Shown piece by piece: positions 14,355 to 23,205 of a stretch of 34,958 bases of DNA. The position numbers and the translations under genes were made by a program. This DNA comes from Actinomycetota bacterium (lineage in GTDB: Bacteria; Actinomycetota; Acidimicrobiia; Acidimicrobiales; Ilumatobacteraceae), in the NCBI GenBank assembly GCA_029978335.1, contig JAPOJQ010000015.1, positions 1 to 34,958 on the forward strand, in the 5' to 3' direction. The stretch's first letter is position 1. Every line of letters begins with the position of its first letter. The notes under the pieces were generated by a model, which saw only the letters and a list, made by a program, of their open reading frames with translations, was not told where the DNA came from and did not search any database.

Positions 14355-16112
14355 ATGTCGAACGATCGCACCTCTCTGCCGCCATCTGCGGTCGACCCCC
14401 TCGCCCGCTTGGCGGCCGTGGCCGGACCGGCCTTCGCGTCGGCGATCGGTCGTAGCGACGCCGACGCGGTGGTGCGTCCTTCGGATCGGGCTGATGCCCA
14501 GGTGAATGGTGCGTTGGCGCTTGCCCGCGAGGTGGGCCGTCAACCTCGTGAACTTGCTGAACACGTGGTGTCATCGGGGGCGCTCGACGCTGTTGCTGCA
14601 TCGACCGAGGTGGCAGGTCCCGGTTTTGTCAATGTGACGTTCTCGACATCGTTGCTCAACGACCTGTTGACTGCAATGGCAAGTGACCCACATCTCGGCA
14701 CACCGCAGGCAGTAACACCGCGGACCGTGGTCATCGACTACTCAGCGCCCAACGTCGCAAAGGAAATGCACGTTGGCCATCTTCGTTCAACGGTGATCGG
14801 TGATGCGCTGGTGCGGATGTACTCGGCTGTTGGGCATCGAGTGGTCAAAGAGAATCACATCGGCGACTGGGGACGGCCCTTCGGCATGCTGATCGAGCAT
14901 CTTCTCGATCTCGGCGAGGATGTGGCTGCTGCCGGGCTCGGCCAAGGCGATCTCGATGGGTTCTACAAGGCAGCGAACGCGAAATTCAACGAGTCGCCAG
15001 AGTTCCAGGAGCGTTCGCGTGAACGCGTGGTGCTGTTGCAAGCCGGTGATGCGCAGACGACCGCGCTGTGGGACCGACTGGTCGCCATGTCGACCGACTA
15101 CTTCAACGCTGTCTACGCCAAGCTCGGGGTCTTGCTCACCGACGATGACCTCGCGGGTGAGAGCCAGTATCAACCGTTGATGCCTGCGACATTGGAACGG
15201 CTCGCTGCATCGGGGCTGATGACCGAGAGCGATGGAGCAAGTGTGGTGTTCCCATCCGGATTCACGAACCGCGATGGCGACCCATTGCCGTTGATCGTTC
15301 GTGCCCGCACCGGCGGCTTCAACTATGCGACGAGCGATCTGAGTTGTGTCATCGACCGAGTCGAACGGCTCGGCGCTGATCTCATGCTGTATGTCGTTGG
15401 AGCACCTCAGCAACAACACCTCGAGATGGTGTTCGCCGTCGCAGCGATGGCGGGTTGGATGCCGGACGGCGTCGCAGCAGTGCATGTGGCGTTCGGCAAC
15501 GTGCTTGGCGAGGACCGCAAGATGCTCCGCAGCCGCAGCGGCGACTCGGTGAAGCTCGTCGACTTGCTCGATGAAGCAGTGGAGCGGGCGACGGCGGCGG
15601 TGGCGGAGAAGAACCCGGATCTCGACGACGCTGAACGAGCCCGGGTCGCTCACATGATTGGCATTGGTGCGGTGAAGTACGCCGACCTCTCCACCGATCG
15701 AATTCGCGACTACGTGTTCGATTGGGACCGCATGCTCGCCTTCGATGGCAATACGGCGCCCTATCTTCAGTATGCGCACGCTCGCATACGCTCGATCTTC
15801 CGACGTGCCGCTGACGACGGTATCGAGATGACCTCGCCGCGGATCGTGGAACCGGCCGAGCGAGCGTTGGCGCTTGCGTTGTTGAGCCACGGCTCGGTCG
15901 TCGCTGACTCGATTGCAGGCAATGCGCCGCATCGCCTGTGCACGCACTTGTTCGAACTCGCCCAGCGTTTCACCTCGTTCTATGAACAGTGCCCGGTGCT
16001 GAAGGCGGATCCGGAGGTGCGCGGTGAGCGCCTCGCGCTCTGTGATCTCGTGGCGCGCACCCTGGCTCACGGGCTTGGTCTGCTCGGCATCGACGCACCG
16101 GAGCGGATGTGA
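14355..16112 (+). CDS. argS: Arginyl-tRNA synthetase
   Basis: A 585-residue class I aminoacyl-tRNA synthetase charging tRNA-Arg in the cytoplasm. An N-terminal Add-1 domain (about 1-115) precedes the catalytic core with HVGH (139-142, in the HIGH position) in APNVAKEMHVGHLRST. The KMSKS-equivalent loop reads GEDRKMLRSRSG, followed by the DALR anticodon-binding domain (AHARIRSIFRRA onwards). Length is normal. ATG 14355 was preferred to an upstream in-frame TTG at 14331 because of the -10-like CACAAT. It overlaps lysA as GTGA. The argS-lysA order is the same as in mycobacteria. Confidence 0.96.
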   Translation: MSNDRTSLPPSAVDPLARLAAVAGPAFASAIGRSDADAVVRPSDRADAQVNGALALAREVGRQPRELAEHVVSSGALDAVAASTEVAGPGFVNVTFSTSLLNDLLTAMASDPHLGTPQAVTPRTVVIDYSAPNVAKEMHVGHLRSTVIGDALVRMYSAVGHRVVKENHIGDWGRPFGMLIEHLLDLGEDVAAAGLGQGDLDGFYKAANAKFNESPEFQERSRERVVLLQAGDAQTTALWDRLVAMSTDYFNAVYAKLGVLLTDDDLAGESQYQPLMPATLERLAASGLMTESDGASVVFPSGFTNRDGDPLPLIVRARTGGFNYATSDLSCVIDRVERLGADLMLYVVGAPQQQHLEMVFAVAAMAGWMPDGVAAVHVAFGNVLGEDRKMLRSRSGDSVKLVDLLDEAVERATAAVAEKNPDLDDAERARVAHMIGIGAVKYADLSTDRIRDYVFDWDRMLAFDGNTAPYLQYAHARIRSIFRRAADDGIEMTSPRIVEPAERALALALLSHGSVVADSIAGNAPHRLCTHLFELAQRFTSFYEQCPVLKADPEVRGERLALCDLVARTLAHGLGLLGIDAPERM

Positions 16113-17395
16113 GCGTTCTCGAACATCGGCTGCTCCCCGACACCGCTGATGTTGACAGCGATGGGATGCTGCGGATCGGTGGTTGCCGTGTCGATGATCT
16201 CGCTGATCGATTCGGCACTCCGCTGTTCATCTATGACGAACAGCATCTTCGGTCGCGCTGTCGTGAAGCGGTCGCGGCATTTGGCCCCGAGCGAGTGGTC
16301 TACGCGACCAAGGCGTTCCTGTGCCGGGCGATGGCCGATTTGGCATACAGCGAAGGGATGCTGCTCGATGTCGCCTCTGGCGGAGAGCTGTACACGGCCC
16401 TCGCCGCTGGAGTGCCCGCTTCCGCGTGCGTGATGCACGGCAACAACAAGAGCGCACGCGAACTGACGATGGCCATCGAAGCCGGCGTTCGCCACATCGT
16501 GGTCGACTCCTTCGATGAGATGGATCGCATTGAAGCGATCGTGGCGGCTGGCGCGCCAGCGCCCGAGGTGCTGATTCGCGTGACACCAGGCGTGCACGCC
16601 CATACCCATGAGTTCATTGCCACCGGCCAAGATGATTCGAAATTTGGGTTCAACCTCGCCAACGGTGATGCAATGGCTGCGGTTCGTCGAGCAGCATCGT
16701 CACCCGCGATGCGACTCGTTGGCACGCATTGCCACATCGGGTCGAACGTCTTTGATGCCAGCGGCTTTGCCAAAGCCGCCGAGGTGATGGCTCGATTCGC
16801 TGCCCCGCTCGACCTTCCCGAACTCGTGCTCGGAGGAGGTCTCGGCGTGGCGTATGTCGCAGGGGAGGAGGCCCCGACCATCGCCACGTGGGGTTCGGTG
16901 CTGCTTGATGCTTGTTCGGCGCTTGGCGTGACGTCACGGGTGAGTGTCGAACCCGGCCGTTCGATCGTTGCCGCTGCAGCGGTGACGGCGTACACGATCG
17001 GGACGATTAAGGACATCCCAGGAATTCGCCGTTATGTCGCAGTGGACGGCGGTATGAGCGACAATCCGCGACCGGTGCTCTACGGCTCGGGCTATGAGGC
17101 AACGCTGGCCCGGGAACCATTTGCCGATCGGACCCTTGAGTCCCGCATCGTGGGTAAGCACTGCGAAAGCGGCGATGTGCTGTTGTCGACAGCGGTGCTG
17201 CCCAATGACGCCGCGGTCGGCGATCTTCTCGTGACGCCGGTGACCGGTGCCTATGGACACTCAATGGGGTCGAACTACAACAAGGTGCTTCGCCCAGCGG
17301 TCGTCTTTGCCGCCAGTGGCAGCGCGCGTGAAGTGATTCGCCGTGAGACCTACGACGATCTACTCGCCACCGACGTGTTCACCCCAGCGCGCTGA
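16109..17395 (+). CDS. lysA: Diaminopimelate decarboxylase
   Basis: A 428-residue PLP-dependent fold-type III decarboxylase converting meso-diaminopimelate to lysine. The PLP lysine is Lys68 (VVYATKAF). HCHIGSN, GGGLGV and EPGRSIV bind the cofactor phosphate. KHCESGDVL supplies the active-site cysteine and acidic residue of DAPDC. The family's C-terminal tyrosine is in GAYGHSMGSNYN. The start is GTG at 16109 in a GTGA overlap with argS, so the two are translationally coupled. It ends 21 bases before a convergent crotonase gene, with a small hairpin between. Confidence 0.95.
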   Translation: MSVLEHRLLPDTADVDSDGMLRIGGCRVDDLADRFGTPLFIYDEQHLRSRCREAVAAFGPERVVYATKAFLCRAMADLAYSEGMLLDVASGGELYTALAAGVPASACVMHGNNKSARELTMAIEAGVRHIVVDSFDEMDRIEAIVAAGAPAPEVLIRVTPGVHAHTHEFIATGQDDSKFGFNLANGDAMAAVRRAASSPAMRLVGTHCHIGSNVFDASGFAKAAEVMARFAAPLDLPELVLGGGLGVAYVAGEEAPTIATWGSVLLDACSALGVTSRVSVEPGRSIVAAAAVTAYTIGTIKDIPGIRRYVAVDGGMSDNPRPVLYGSGYEATLAREPFADRTLESRIVGKHCESGDVLLSTAVLPNDAAVGDLLVTPVTGAYGHSMGSNYNKVLRPAVVFAASGSAREVIRRETYDDLLATDVFTPAR

Positions 17396-17397
17396 CG

Positions 17398-17414
17398 TCG
17401 CTGGACCGCAGCGA
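17398..17414. terminator. Hairpin between convergent lysA and crotonase genes
   Basis: A perfect 6-bp stem TCGCTG/CAGCGA with a 5-base loop GACCG nearly fills the 21-base gap between two convergent genes. It could act on both strands. Neither side has a T-tract, so a standard intrinsic terminator is not certain. Confidence 0.3.
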
Positions 17415-17416
17415 GG

Positions 17417-18214
17417 TCAGCGGCCACGTTCGGCGAGGTAGCGAGCAGACGCAACCCGTGACTCGGGATCGTGGAGCGCCACGACCAAGGTGTCGGCATC
17501 GTTGGCGTTGCGTCGAGTGCCGGCCATTTCCTCCATGACGGCATCTACCTGGGTGAGCGTTGCTTGAATCGCGAACATCGGCTTGGTGGCGAGTGATCGT
17601 GCGAGTTCGAGCGCGGCGTCACCGACGGTGCCCTCATCCACGACACGGTTCAAGAAGCGCAGCGAGTGTGCCTCATCGGCGCCAAATGGGCGGCAGGTGA
17701 GGATGAGTTCTTTCGCAATTGCCGGTCCAACCTCGCGTGCCAGACGGGGCACACCGCCCCAGGCGAGCGGGATCCCGAGATCGACTTCAGGGATGGAGAA
17801 CACGGCTTCACTGCTTGCGATTCGTAGATCACAGGCTGCAGTCAGCACCACACCGCCACCCACGCAGTGACCATGTACCGCAGCGATCGTCAGCGGTCGC
17901 ATATCGGTTACCGTCTCGGCCATAACACGACCGAGGTCTGCGCCCGCCCGGGGATTACTGCCGCCGTAGACACCGGCGAAGTCCGCGAGGTCGAACCCGG
18001 CGGTGAACGCCCGACCCTCGCCACGGATGATGACGACTTTGATCTCATGTTGCCGGTCAATCCATCGACAAAGATCGACGAGTTCGCTCATCAGGGCGAT
18101 CGACAACGCATTCAGTCGTTGTGGTCGATCGAGCACGATCGTGCCGATCGCCGTGCCGCTGTCATGTTCCCAACGGAGGTTCTCGAGGTGTGGGATGGGA
18201 TCGGATCCGCTCAT
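17417..18214 (-). CDS. Enoyl-CoA hydratase/isomerase family protein
   Basis: A 265-residue crotonase-fold protein. The start of the fold is IVLDRPQRLNALS, the oxyanion-hole loop is AFTAGFDLADF (69-79) and the second oxyanion segment is GHCVGGG (115-121). Of the two catalytic glutamates of classical hydratases, the second is kept (Glu143 in SIPEVDLG) but the first is replaced by a valine (about 123). Hydration by the classical two-glutamate mechanism is therefore doubtful; isomerase or another crotonase chemistry is possible. ATG 18214 is the natural start; a TTG at 18319 would overlap the hom start and add a poorly conserved extension. It sits on the opposite strand between lysA and hom, interrupting the amino-acid cluster. 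Confidence 0.87.
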   Translation of the reverse strand: MSGSDPIPHLENLRWEHDSGTAIGTIVLDRPQRLNALSIALMSELVDLCRWIDRQHEIKVVIIRGEGRAFTAGFDLADFAGVYGGSNPRAGADLGRVMAETVTDMRPLTIAAVHGHCVGGGVVLTAACDLRIASSEAVFSIPEVDLGIPLAWGGVPRLAREVGPAIAKELILTCRPFGADEAHSLRFLNRVVDEGTVGDAALELARSLATKPMFAIQATLTQVDAVMEEMAGTRRNANDADTLVVALHDPESRVASARYLAERGR

Positions 18215-18289
18215 CACTCCATCGAAGCATCCCAGTGTGGGAGGCGACGTGTTGAAGATGTCATCGGCGATGGGCGATGCGGTCGGGGA

Positions 18290-18295
18290 TAACCT
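18290..18295 (+). promoter_or_regulatory. Putative -10 element of the hom-thrC unit
   Basis: TAACCT ends 8 bases before the GTG at 18304. It lies downstream of an alternative ATG at 18277, so it favours the GTG as the true start of hom. Confidence 0.4.
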
Positions 18296-18303
18296 CCGAC
18301 GGC

Positions 18304-19611
18304 GTGTCGAACGAGTCAAGTCAGGTGCCCACTCGAGTCCGTATCGGGTTGCTGGGATGCGGCAACGTCGGCGGCGCGCTCGTACCCCTGCTCGAGTCGC
18401 GCCGCGATGCCATCGCGGCGCGAACTGGCGTTGAACTCGTCATTGAACGCGTGGCCGTACGCAATATCTCCCGCGACCGTGGGGTCAGCCTCGCTGATGG
18501 GGTGCTGACCCACGACGCGATGGCGGTCGTCACCGATCCCGATGTCGACCTTGTCGTCGAGGTCATCGGGGGCATCGAGCCAGCTCGTGAACTCATCATG
18601 GCGGCGCTCAACGCAGGTAAGCCGGTGGTCACCGGCAATAAAGAACTGTTGGCGAATCATGGTGCTGAGTTGTTCGCCTTGGCTGATGCCAATGGCGTCG
18701 ACCTGCTCTTTGAAGCGGCGGTTGCCGGTGGCATCCCGCTGATCCGGCCACTGCGCGAAAGCCTGCGCGGCGAACCTGTCACCCGGGTGATGGGCATTTT
18801 GAACGGTACGACGAACTACATCCTGTCCAAGATGTCGTCCGAAGGGGCCGACTACGGCGATGCCCTGGCCGAAGCGCAGCGTCTCGGTTATGCCGAGCGT
18901 GACCCTACGGCCGATGTCGAAGGGTTCGATGCTGGAGCGAAGGCAGCGATCATCGCCTCGATCGCGTTCGGCGTGAAGGTCGTTGCGGGCGATGTGTACC
19001 ACGAGGGCATCAGCGGTATCACCGCTGGTGATATCGCCATTGCTCGTCGCCTCGGGTACGTCGTGAAACTGCTGGGGATCGCAGAGCGAGACGCTGCAAC
19101 CGGCGAGGTTGCTGTCCGCGTGCATCCAGCGATGGTGCCGAGCGAGCATCCCTTGGCAGCGGTTCGCGACTCCTACAACGCGGTGTTTGTTGAAGGCGAT
19201 GCCGTTGGCTCGCTCATGTTCTACGGACGCGGCGCCGGTGGTGCACCAACGGCAAGCGCGGTGCTTGGCGACCTCATTGACGCAGCCGTCAATTTGACGG
19301 CTGGCACGCACGGTGCGATCGGATCATTCGGTCGCGCTCGTATGCGTCCGATCGATGCGACGAGTGCCGAGTACCTCTTGGCGCTTGACGTCGTCGATCA
19401 ACCAGGGGTGTTGCATCAAGTCACCGGAGCGTTTGCTCGGCACGGTGTCAGTATTCGAGCCGCCGAGCAAGAGGGCGCCGGGCCCGAAGCCCGGCTGGTC
19501 TTCATCACCCACGAGGCAGTTGAGTCGTCGATACAAGCAACCGTTCGTGAACTTCGCGAACTCGACGTCGTGCGACGAGTTGGTGGTCTGCTGCGCGTGA
19601 TTGGGTCCTGA
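18304..19611 (+). CDS. hom: Homoserine dehydrogenase with ACT domain
   Basis: A 435-residue NAD(P)H-dependent enzyme reducing aspartate semialdehyde to homoserine. The Rossmann motif GLLGCGNVGG (15-24) begins almost at the N-terminus. GNKELLA, the NGTTNYIL segment and the catalytic-lysine region EGFDAGAKAAI follow. The last part (about residues 350-430, ALDVVDQPGVLHQVTGAF onwards) is an ACT domain, which usually mediates threonine feedback. ATG 18277 would add nine residues; GTG 18304 is preferred because a -10-like TAACCT sits between them. It is coupled to thrC by TGATG. Confidence 0.93.
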   Translation: MSNESSQVPTRVRIGLLGCGNVGGALVPLLESRRDAIAARTGVELVIERVAVRNISRDRGVSLADGVLTHDAMAVVTDPDVDLVVEVIGGIEPARELIMAALNAGKPVVTGNKELLANHGAELFALADANGVDLLFEAAVAGGIPLIRPLRESLRGEPVTRVMGILNGTTNYILSKMSSEGADYGDALAEAQRLGYAERDPTADVEGFDAGAKAAIIASIAFGVKVVAGDVYHEGISGITAGDIAIARRLGYVVKLLGIAERDAATGEVAVRVHPAMVPSEHPLAAVRDSYNAVFVEGDAVGSLMFYGRGAGGAPTASAVLGDLIDAAVNLTAGTHGAIGSFGRARMRPIDATSAEYLLALDVVDQPGVLHQVTGAFARHGVSIRAAEQEGAGPEARLVFITHEAVESSIQATVRELRELDVVRRVGGLLRVIGS

Positions 19612-20987
19612 TGCAGTACCGCTCGACCCGAGGCATCGCTCCCGAACTCGGTTTCTCCGACACGCTGTTGTCAGGCCTCGCGCCGGACGGCGGTTTGTAT
19701 GTGCCGGTGAGTTGGCCAGAGTTACCCGTCGATGACCGCACGCTCGACTATGCGGCAACCGCCGCTGCGGTGATGGCACCATACGTCGGCGGCGATATCG
19801 CGGACGATGATCTCGGGCGCATGTGCCGCGAGGCCTACGCAACATTCCGACATCCAGCGACTGCGCCGTTGGTGCAAATCGACGACCATCGATGGGTGCT
19901 CGAGTTGTTCCACGGGCCGACGTTGGCGTTTAAAGACATTGCGCTGCAACTCGTCGGTCGGTTATTCGATCATGTGCTCGCCGAACGAGGTGAGCGGATC
20001 ACCATCGTGGGCGCAACGAGCGGCGATACCGGGTCGGCGGCAATCGACGGTGTTCGTCACTGCGAGAACGTCGACATCGTGATCCTGTATCCGCGTGGTC
20101 GCACGAGCGATGTGCAGCGTCGGCAGATGACGACAGTCGATGCGCCGAATGTGCATACGGTGGCGATCGACGGCACCTTCGACGACTGCCAGGACCTGGT
20201 CAAAGCGATGTTCGCCGATTCGTTCCTTCGGTCAGAGCTGCGGTTGTCGGCGGTGAACTCGATCAACTGGGCTCGTGTGATGGCGCAGGTGGTCTATTAC
20301 GTGACGGCATCTCGTGCCCTGCAGGGCCCGGTGTCATTCAGCGTGCCGACGGGGAACTTCGGCAATGTGCTGGCCGGTTGGATCGCCCGCCGAACCGGCG
20401 CACCGATTCGTGACTTCATCGTCTCGTCAAACGCCAACGACATCCTGACGCGATTCATCGAACATGGCGACATGTCGATTAACGGCGTGGTGCCGACGCT
20501 CAGCCCGAGCATGGACATTCAGGTCTCCTCGAACTTTGAGCGTCTGCTGTTTGAGATGGATGGGCGTGACGGTGCGATGACCGGCGAACGCCTCACCAAC
20601 TTCCGGACGAGCGGTCGACTTGAGGTCGATGCAACGGCCTTTGATCAATGGATTCGAGGGTCGTTTCGGGCTGCTCGCGTCGATGACGATGCAACCTTGG
20701 CCGAGATTGCCAGGGTTCACGCTGCGACCGGCATGTTGATCGATCCGCACACCGCAACGGCGACGGCCGCTGCTGCGCTGGCGCAACCCGGCGTCGACGT
20801 CATCAGTTTGGCGACGGCCCATCCGGCGAAGTTCCCTGATGCCGTCGAGAGGGCGACTGGAATACGGCCCGAACTGCCACCAGAGTTGGCCGATCTCCAC
20901 GAGCGCCCAGAGCGCACGGTTGACCTCTCTGCTGATCTTGCGGCCGTAAGGTCGTTTGTGCGATCGGTCTCACGCGTCGCCCGATGA
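19611..20987 (+). CDS. thrC: Threonine synthase
   Basis: A 458-residue PLP enzyme converting O-phosphohomoserine to threonine. The start MQYRSTRG is the family signature, with FSDTLLSGLAPDGGLYVP next. The PLP lysine is Lys108 in HGPTLAFKDIALQ. SGDTGSAA and VPTGNFGN bind the cofactor. Its length and N-terminus fit the longer E. coli/yeast-type ThrC. ATG 19611 shares one base with the hom stop. The next expected actinobacterial gene, thrB (homoserine kinase, which makes its substrate), is not present before rho. Confidence 0.95.
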   Translation: MQYRSTRGIAPELGFSDTLLSGLAPDGGLYVPVSWPELPVDDRTLDYAATAAAVMAPYVGGDIADDDLGRMCREAYATFRHPATAPLVQIDDHRWVLELFHGPTLAFKDIALQLVGRLFDHVLAERGERITIVGATSGDTGSAAIDGVRHCENVDIVILYPRGRTSDVQRRQMTTVDAPNVHTVAIDGTFDDCQDLVKAMFADSFLRSELRLSAVNSINWARVMAQVVYYVTASRALQGPVSFSVPTGNFGNVLAGWIARRTGAPIRDFIVSSNANDILTRFIEHGDMSINGVVPTLSPSMDIQVSSNFERLLFEMDGRDGAMTGERLTNFRTSGRLEVDATAFDQWIRGSFRAARVDDDATLAEIARVHAATGMLIDPHTATATAAAALAQPGVDVISLATAHPAKFPDAVERATGIRPELPPELADLHERPERTVDLSADLAAVRSFVRSVSRVAR

Positions 20988-21016
20988 TTGCGGAGCGCGA
21001 CCGACGCTGATAGTTT
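20988..21016 (+). promoter_or_regulatory. Putative rho promoter
   Basis: TTGCGG (20988-20993) and TAGTTT (21011-21016) are separated by 17 bases, the ideal spacing. Transcription would start near 21023, giving a leader of about 175 bases before the preferred rho start. The promoter lies directly after the thrC stop codon. Confidence 0.4.
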
Positions 21017-21022
21017 GCGGGG

Positions 21023-21061
21023 GTCGGGTCATCTCCCGACGACACGGCACCCCTGGGTGTC
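21023..21061 (+). other. Two adjacent hairpins in the rho leader
   Basis: GTCGGG/CCCGAC (21023-21028 and 21035-21040) form a perfect 6-bp stem with loop TCATCT. Immediately after, GACAC/GTGTC (21041-21045 and 21057-21061) can form a second stem around a C-rich loop, followed by CTTTC. They could be the thrC terminator, or a structure at the 5' end of rho mRNA if transcription starts near 21023. The rest of the leader to 21198 shows no other clear structure. Confidence 0.35.
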
Positions 21062-21198
21062 TTTCCCGGACGAGTCCGACCGATTGATGGTCGACTTCCA
21101 GGCCCGGACAACCGTTTCACCCTTCAATCATGGTGGATCGCGGTGGTCCCTGTCCCGTGTGCACATCGTCCCGCCGGCGAGGCGGAGAGAAGGTGATT

Positions 21199-22923
21199 GT
21201 GGCTGCGCAAGCGCTTGAACAATCGGTCCTCGAGACCAAAGACAAAGACCAATTGATGGCCATTGCAAAGGCCCTTGGTCTCAAGGTGACCGCCCGTTCG
21301 AAGAAGGCCGACATCATCGGCCAAATTCTTGAGACGACCGGTGGCGGCGACGCACCAGCGTCCGCCCCCGCTCCCGCTGCGGCTCCAGCAGCGGCTCCTG
21401 CACCCGCCCCCGCAGTGCAGGAAGCATCGAGCGATGATGATGAACCTCCGGCGGAATGGGAACTCGAGTTCTCAGCTGAGCCAGCAGAAGACGTGGCGCC
21501 AGCAAGCGAGCGCGCAGGCGAAGCCGCTCGTCGCCCTGCTCGAGACGGGCAGCGTCAGGGCCAGCAACGCGACGGTCAACCCCGTGATGGTCAGCAGCGT
21601 GAAGGCCAGCAACGTGAGGGCCAGCAACGCGACGGTCAACCCCGTGATGGAGAGCAACGTGACGACGATGGTGATGGCAGAAACCGCCGTCGACGCCGTC
21701 GCCGCAAGAACGGACGCGGGTTCGACGGACCCCAGGGCGATGATCGCGAGTCGTTCGAGGGCGAGGAATCGACGGGGCCGGTGAGCAACGAGCCGGTATC
21801 GGTCGAGGGCTACCTCGACATGCGTGATGAGGGCTACGGCTTCGTTCGGGTGAACAACTATCTCGCGTCGAAGCAGGACGCCTACGTCCCCGTCAAGCTG
21901 TCGCGTCAATTCGGTCTCCGCAAGGGCGACCACATCGTCGGCATGATGCGTCCGGCCGGACGCAACGAGAAGAACCCAGCGCTCCTCGAGATCAGCCGCA
22001 TCAATGGCCGCGATCCCGAGCAGGCTCGTCGCCGCAATCGCTTTGAGGACATGACGGCGCTATTCCCCGACGAGAAACTTCGGATGGAGGATGTCGATGA
22101 TCCAACCAACATGACGGCGAGGATCATCGACCTGATTTGCCCGATCGGTAAGGGCCAGCGCGGTCTCATCGTGTCGCCACCGAAGGCAGGCAAGACGACG
22201 GTGATGAAGACGATCGCCACCTCAATCGAGAAGAACAACCCCGAGGTCAAGCTGATCGTCCTGCTCATCGACGAGCGACCGGAAGAAGTGACTGACATGC
22301 GTCGCCACGTGCGTGGTGAGGTCATTGCATCAACCTTCGACCGGCCAAGCGATCAGCACACGCAGGTTGCTGAAATGGCAATCGAAAAGGCGAAGCGGAT
22401 GGTCGAATATGGCGAAGACGTCGTGGTCATCCTCGACGGCATCACCCGCCTCAGCCGTGCGTACAACCTCGCGGCGCCGGCCAGCGGTCGCATCCTGTCC
22501 GGCGGTATCGACGCCGGAGCCCTGTACCCACCGAAGCGTTTCTTCGGCGCCGCCCGCAACATCGAAGAGGGTGGATCGCTCACGATCCTTGCAACGGCAC
22601 TCGTCGAGACGAACTCGCGCATGGACGAGGCCGTCTTCGAAGAGTTCAAGGGAACTGGCAACATGGAACTCCGTCTCGACCGTCGGATGGCCGAGCGCCG
22701 GATCTATCCAGCGATCGATGTCGATGCGTCGAGCACTCGTCATGAGGAACTGCTGTTTGACCGCAAGCAGCTGCAGATGGTCTGGAAGCTCCGCCGGGTG
22801 CTATCTGGCCTGGCCGCCGATGGAAACGCAGCGCCTGGCCTCGAATTGCTCGTCGATCGCCTCAGGACATTCCGCACGAACGACGAGTTCTTGTCCGAAG
22901 TCGCCAAGCAACCGGGCATGTGA
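21199..22923 (+). CDS. rho: Transcription termination factor Rho
   Basis: A 574-residue hexameric RNA-dependent ATPase that ends transcription. The N-terminal Rho_N helix bundle (1-45, [22 protein letters not shown]) is followed by an Ala/Pro stretch, an Arg/Gln/Gly-Asp repeat region (about 110-160) and an Arg run (about 161-170). This insertion is typical of actinobacterial Rho and binds RNA. Then come the cold-shock RNA-binding domain ([14 protein letters not shown]), Walker [10 protein letters not shown] (about 326-334), [11 protein letters not shown], Walker [17 protein letters not shown] and the R-loop region. Start choice: AGAAGG at 21188-21193 lies 5 bases before GTG 21199. GTG 21193 and ATG 21130 are also in frame; the latter would add an unusual CPVC-containing extension. 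Confidence 0.95.
   Translation: MAAQALEQSVLETKDKDQLMAIAKALGLKVTARSKKADIIGQILETTGGGDAPASAPAPAAAPAAAPAPAPAVQEASSDDDEPPAEWELEFSAEPAEDVAPASERAGEAARRPARDGQRQGQQRDGQPRDGQQREGQQREGQQRDGQPRDGEQRDDDGDGRNRRRRRRRKNGRGFDGPQGDDRESFEGEESTGPVSNEPVSVEGYLDMRDEGYGFVRVNNYLASKQDAYVPVKLSRQFGLRKGDHIVGMMRPAGRNEKNPALLEISRINGRDPEQARRRNRFEDMTALFPDEKLRMEDVDDPTNMTARIIDLICPIGKGQRGLIVSPPKAGKTTVMKTIATSIEKNNPEVKLIVLLIDERPEEVTDMRRHVRGEVIASTFDRPSDQHTQVAEMAIEKAKRMVEYGEDVVVILDGITRLSRAYNLAAPASGRILSGGIDAGALYPPKRFFGAARNIEEGGSLTILATALVETNSRMDEAVFEEFKGTGNMELRLDRRMAERRIYPAIDVDASSTRHEELLFDRKQLQMVWKLRRVLSGLAADGNAAPGLELLVDRLRTFRTNDEFLSEVAKQPGM
21557..21590 (+). repeat. Direct repeat copy 1 inside rho
   Basis: A 34-base segment beginning AGGGCCAGCAACGCGACGG, identical to the copy at 21617-21650. 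It is part of the coding region for the RDGQ-type repeats, with a 60-base (20-codon) period. Confidence 0.85.
21617..21650 (+). repeat. Direct repeat copy 2 inside rho
   Basis: The second identical 34-base copy, 60 bases downstream of the first. Identity at synonymous positions suggests a recent duplication or gene conversion rather than selection on protein sequence alone. Confidence 0.85.
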
Positions 22924-22924
22924 C

Positions 22925-22938
22925 CGGCGCGAACGCCG
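22925..22938 (+). terminator. Small hairpin after rho
   Basis: CGGCG/CGCCG with loop CGAA begins one base after the rho stop codon. The stem is only 5 bp and no T-tract follows, so termination is uncertain; transcription may continue into rpmE. Confidence 0.25.
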
Positions 22939-22949
22939 TCGCCCGCCGC

Positions 22950-22955
22950 TAGCCT
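22950..22955 (+). promoter_or_regulatory. Putative -10 element and leader of rpmE
   Basis: TAGCCT at 22950-22955 would start transcription near 22962. Unlike many genes here, rpmE then has a leader of about 19 bases with AGGAG at 22970-22974, 6 bases before the ATG at 22981. Confidence 0.35.
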
Positions 22956-22980
22956 CCACCAGCCGAGCCAGGAGTATCTG

Positions 22981-23193
22981 ATGAAGTCCGACATCCATCC
23001 CAATTACGACGTCGTCACGGTCCGTTGTTCATGCGGCAACGCCTTTGAGACTCGCTCAACCCGCTCGGGCGAGCAGATTCTCGAATTGTGCAACGAGTGC
23101 CATCCGTTCTTCACGGGCAAGCAGAAGCTTGTTGACTCGGGTGGCCGCGTCGAGCGCTTCAACAAGCGCTACGGCGAGCGCTCCAAGAAGTGA
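22981..23193 (+). CDS. rpmE: Ribosomal protein bL31
   Basis: A 70-residue large-subunit protein. It starts MKSDIHPNY and ends with the basic tail [12 protein letters not shown], both typical. The zinc-binding type is indicated by cysteines in VRCSCGN and LCNECHPF (CxC and CxxC), so this is the zinc-containing L31 rather than the zinc-free paralog. A clear AGGAG Shine-Dalgarno precedes ATG 22981. Position directly after rho is conserved in actinobacteria. Confidence 0.97.
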   Translation: MKSDIHPNYDVVTVRCSCGNAFETRSTRSGEQILELCNECHPFFTGKQKLVDSGGRVERFNKRYGERSKK

Positions 23194-23205
23194 CGTCGTC
23201 GATCG

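Noticed and set aside
14787-16070. A 427-codon minus-strand ORF opposite argS
   Set aside because: Antisense shadow of a conserved synthetase in high-GC DNA; no recognisable motif, low-complexity His/Arg content.
18316-19311. A 331-codon minus-strand ORF opposite hom
   Set aside because: Shadow of the conserved homoserine dehydrogenase gene; no domain and no start signal.
21130-21198. N-terminal CPVC extension of Rho as a metal-binding domain
   Set aside because: No Shine-Dalgarno before ATG 21130, whereas AGAAGG precedes GTG 21199; the Rho fold starts after 21199. Kept only as a possibility under the leader finding.
21540-21665. Short regularly spaced repeats that might suggest a CRISPR array
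   Set aside because: Only two 34-base copies, in frame inside rho and encoding its known low-complexity insertion.
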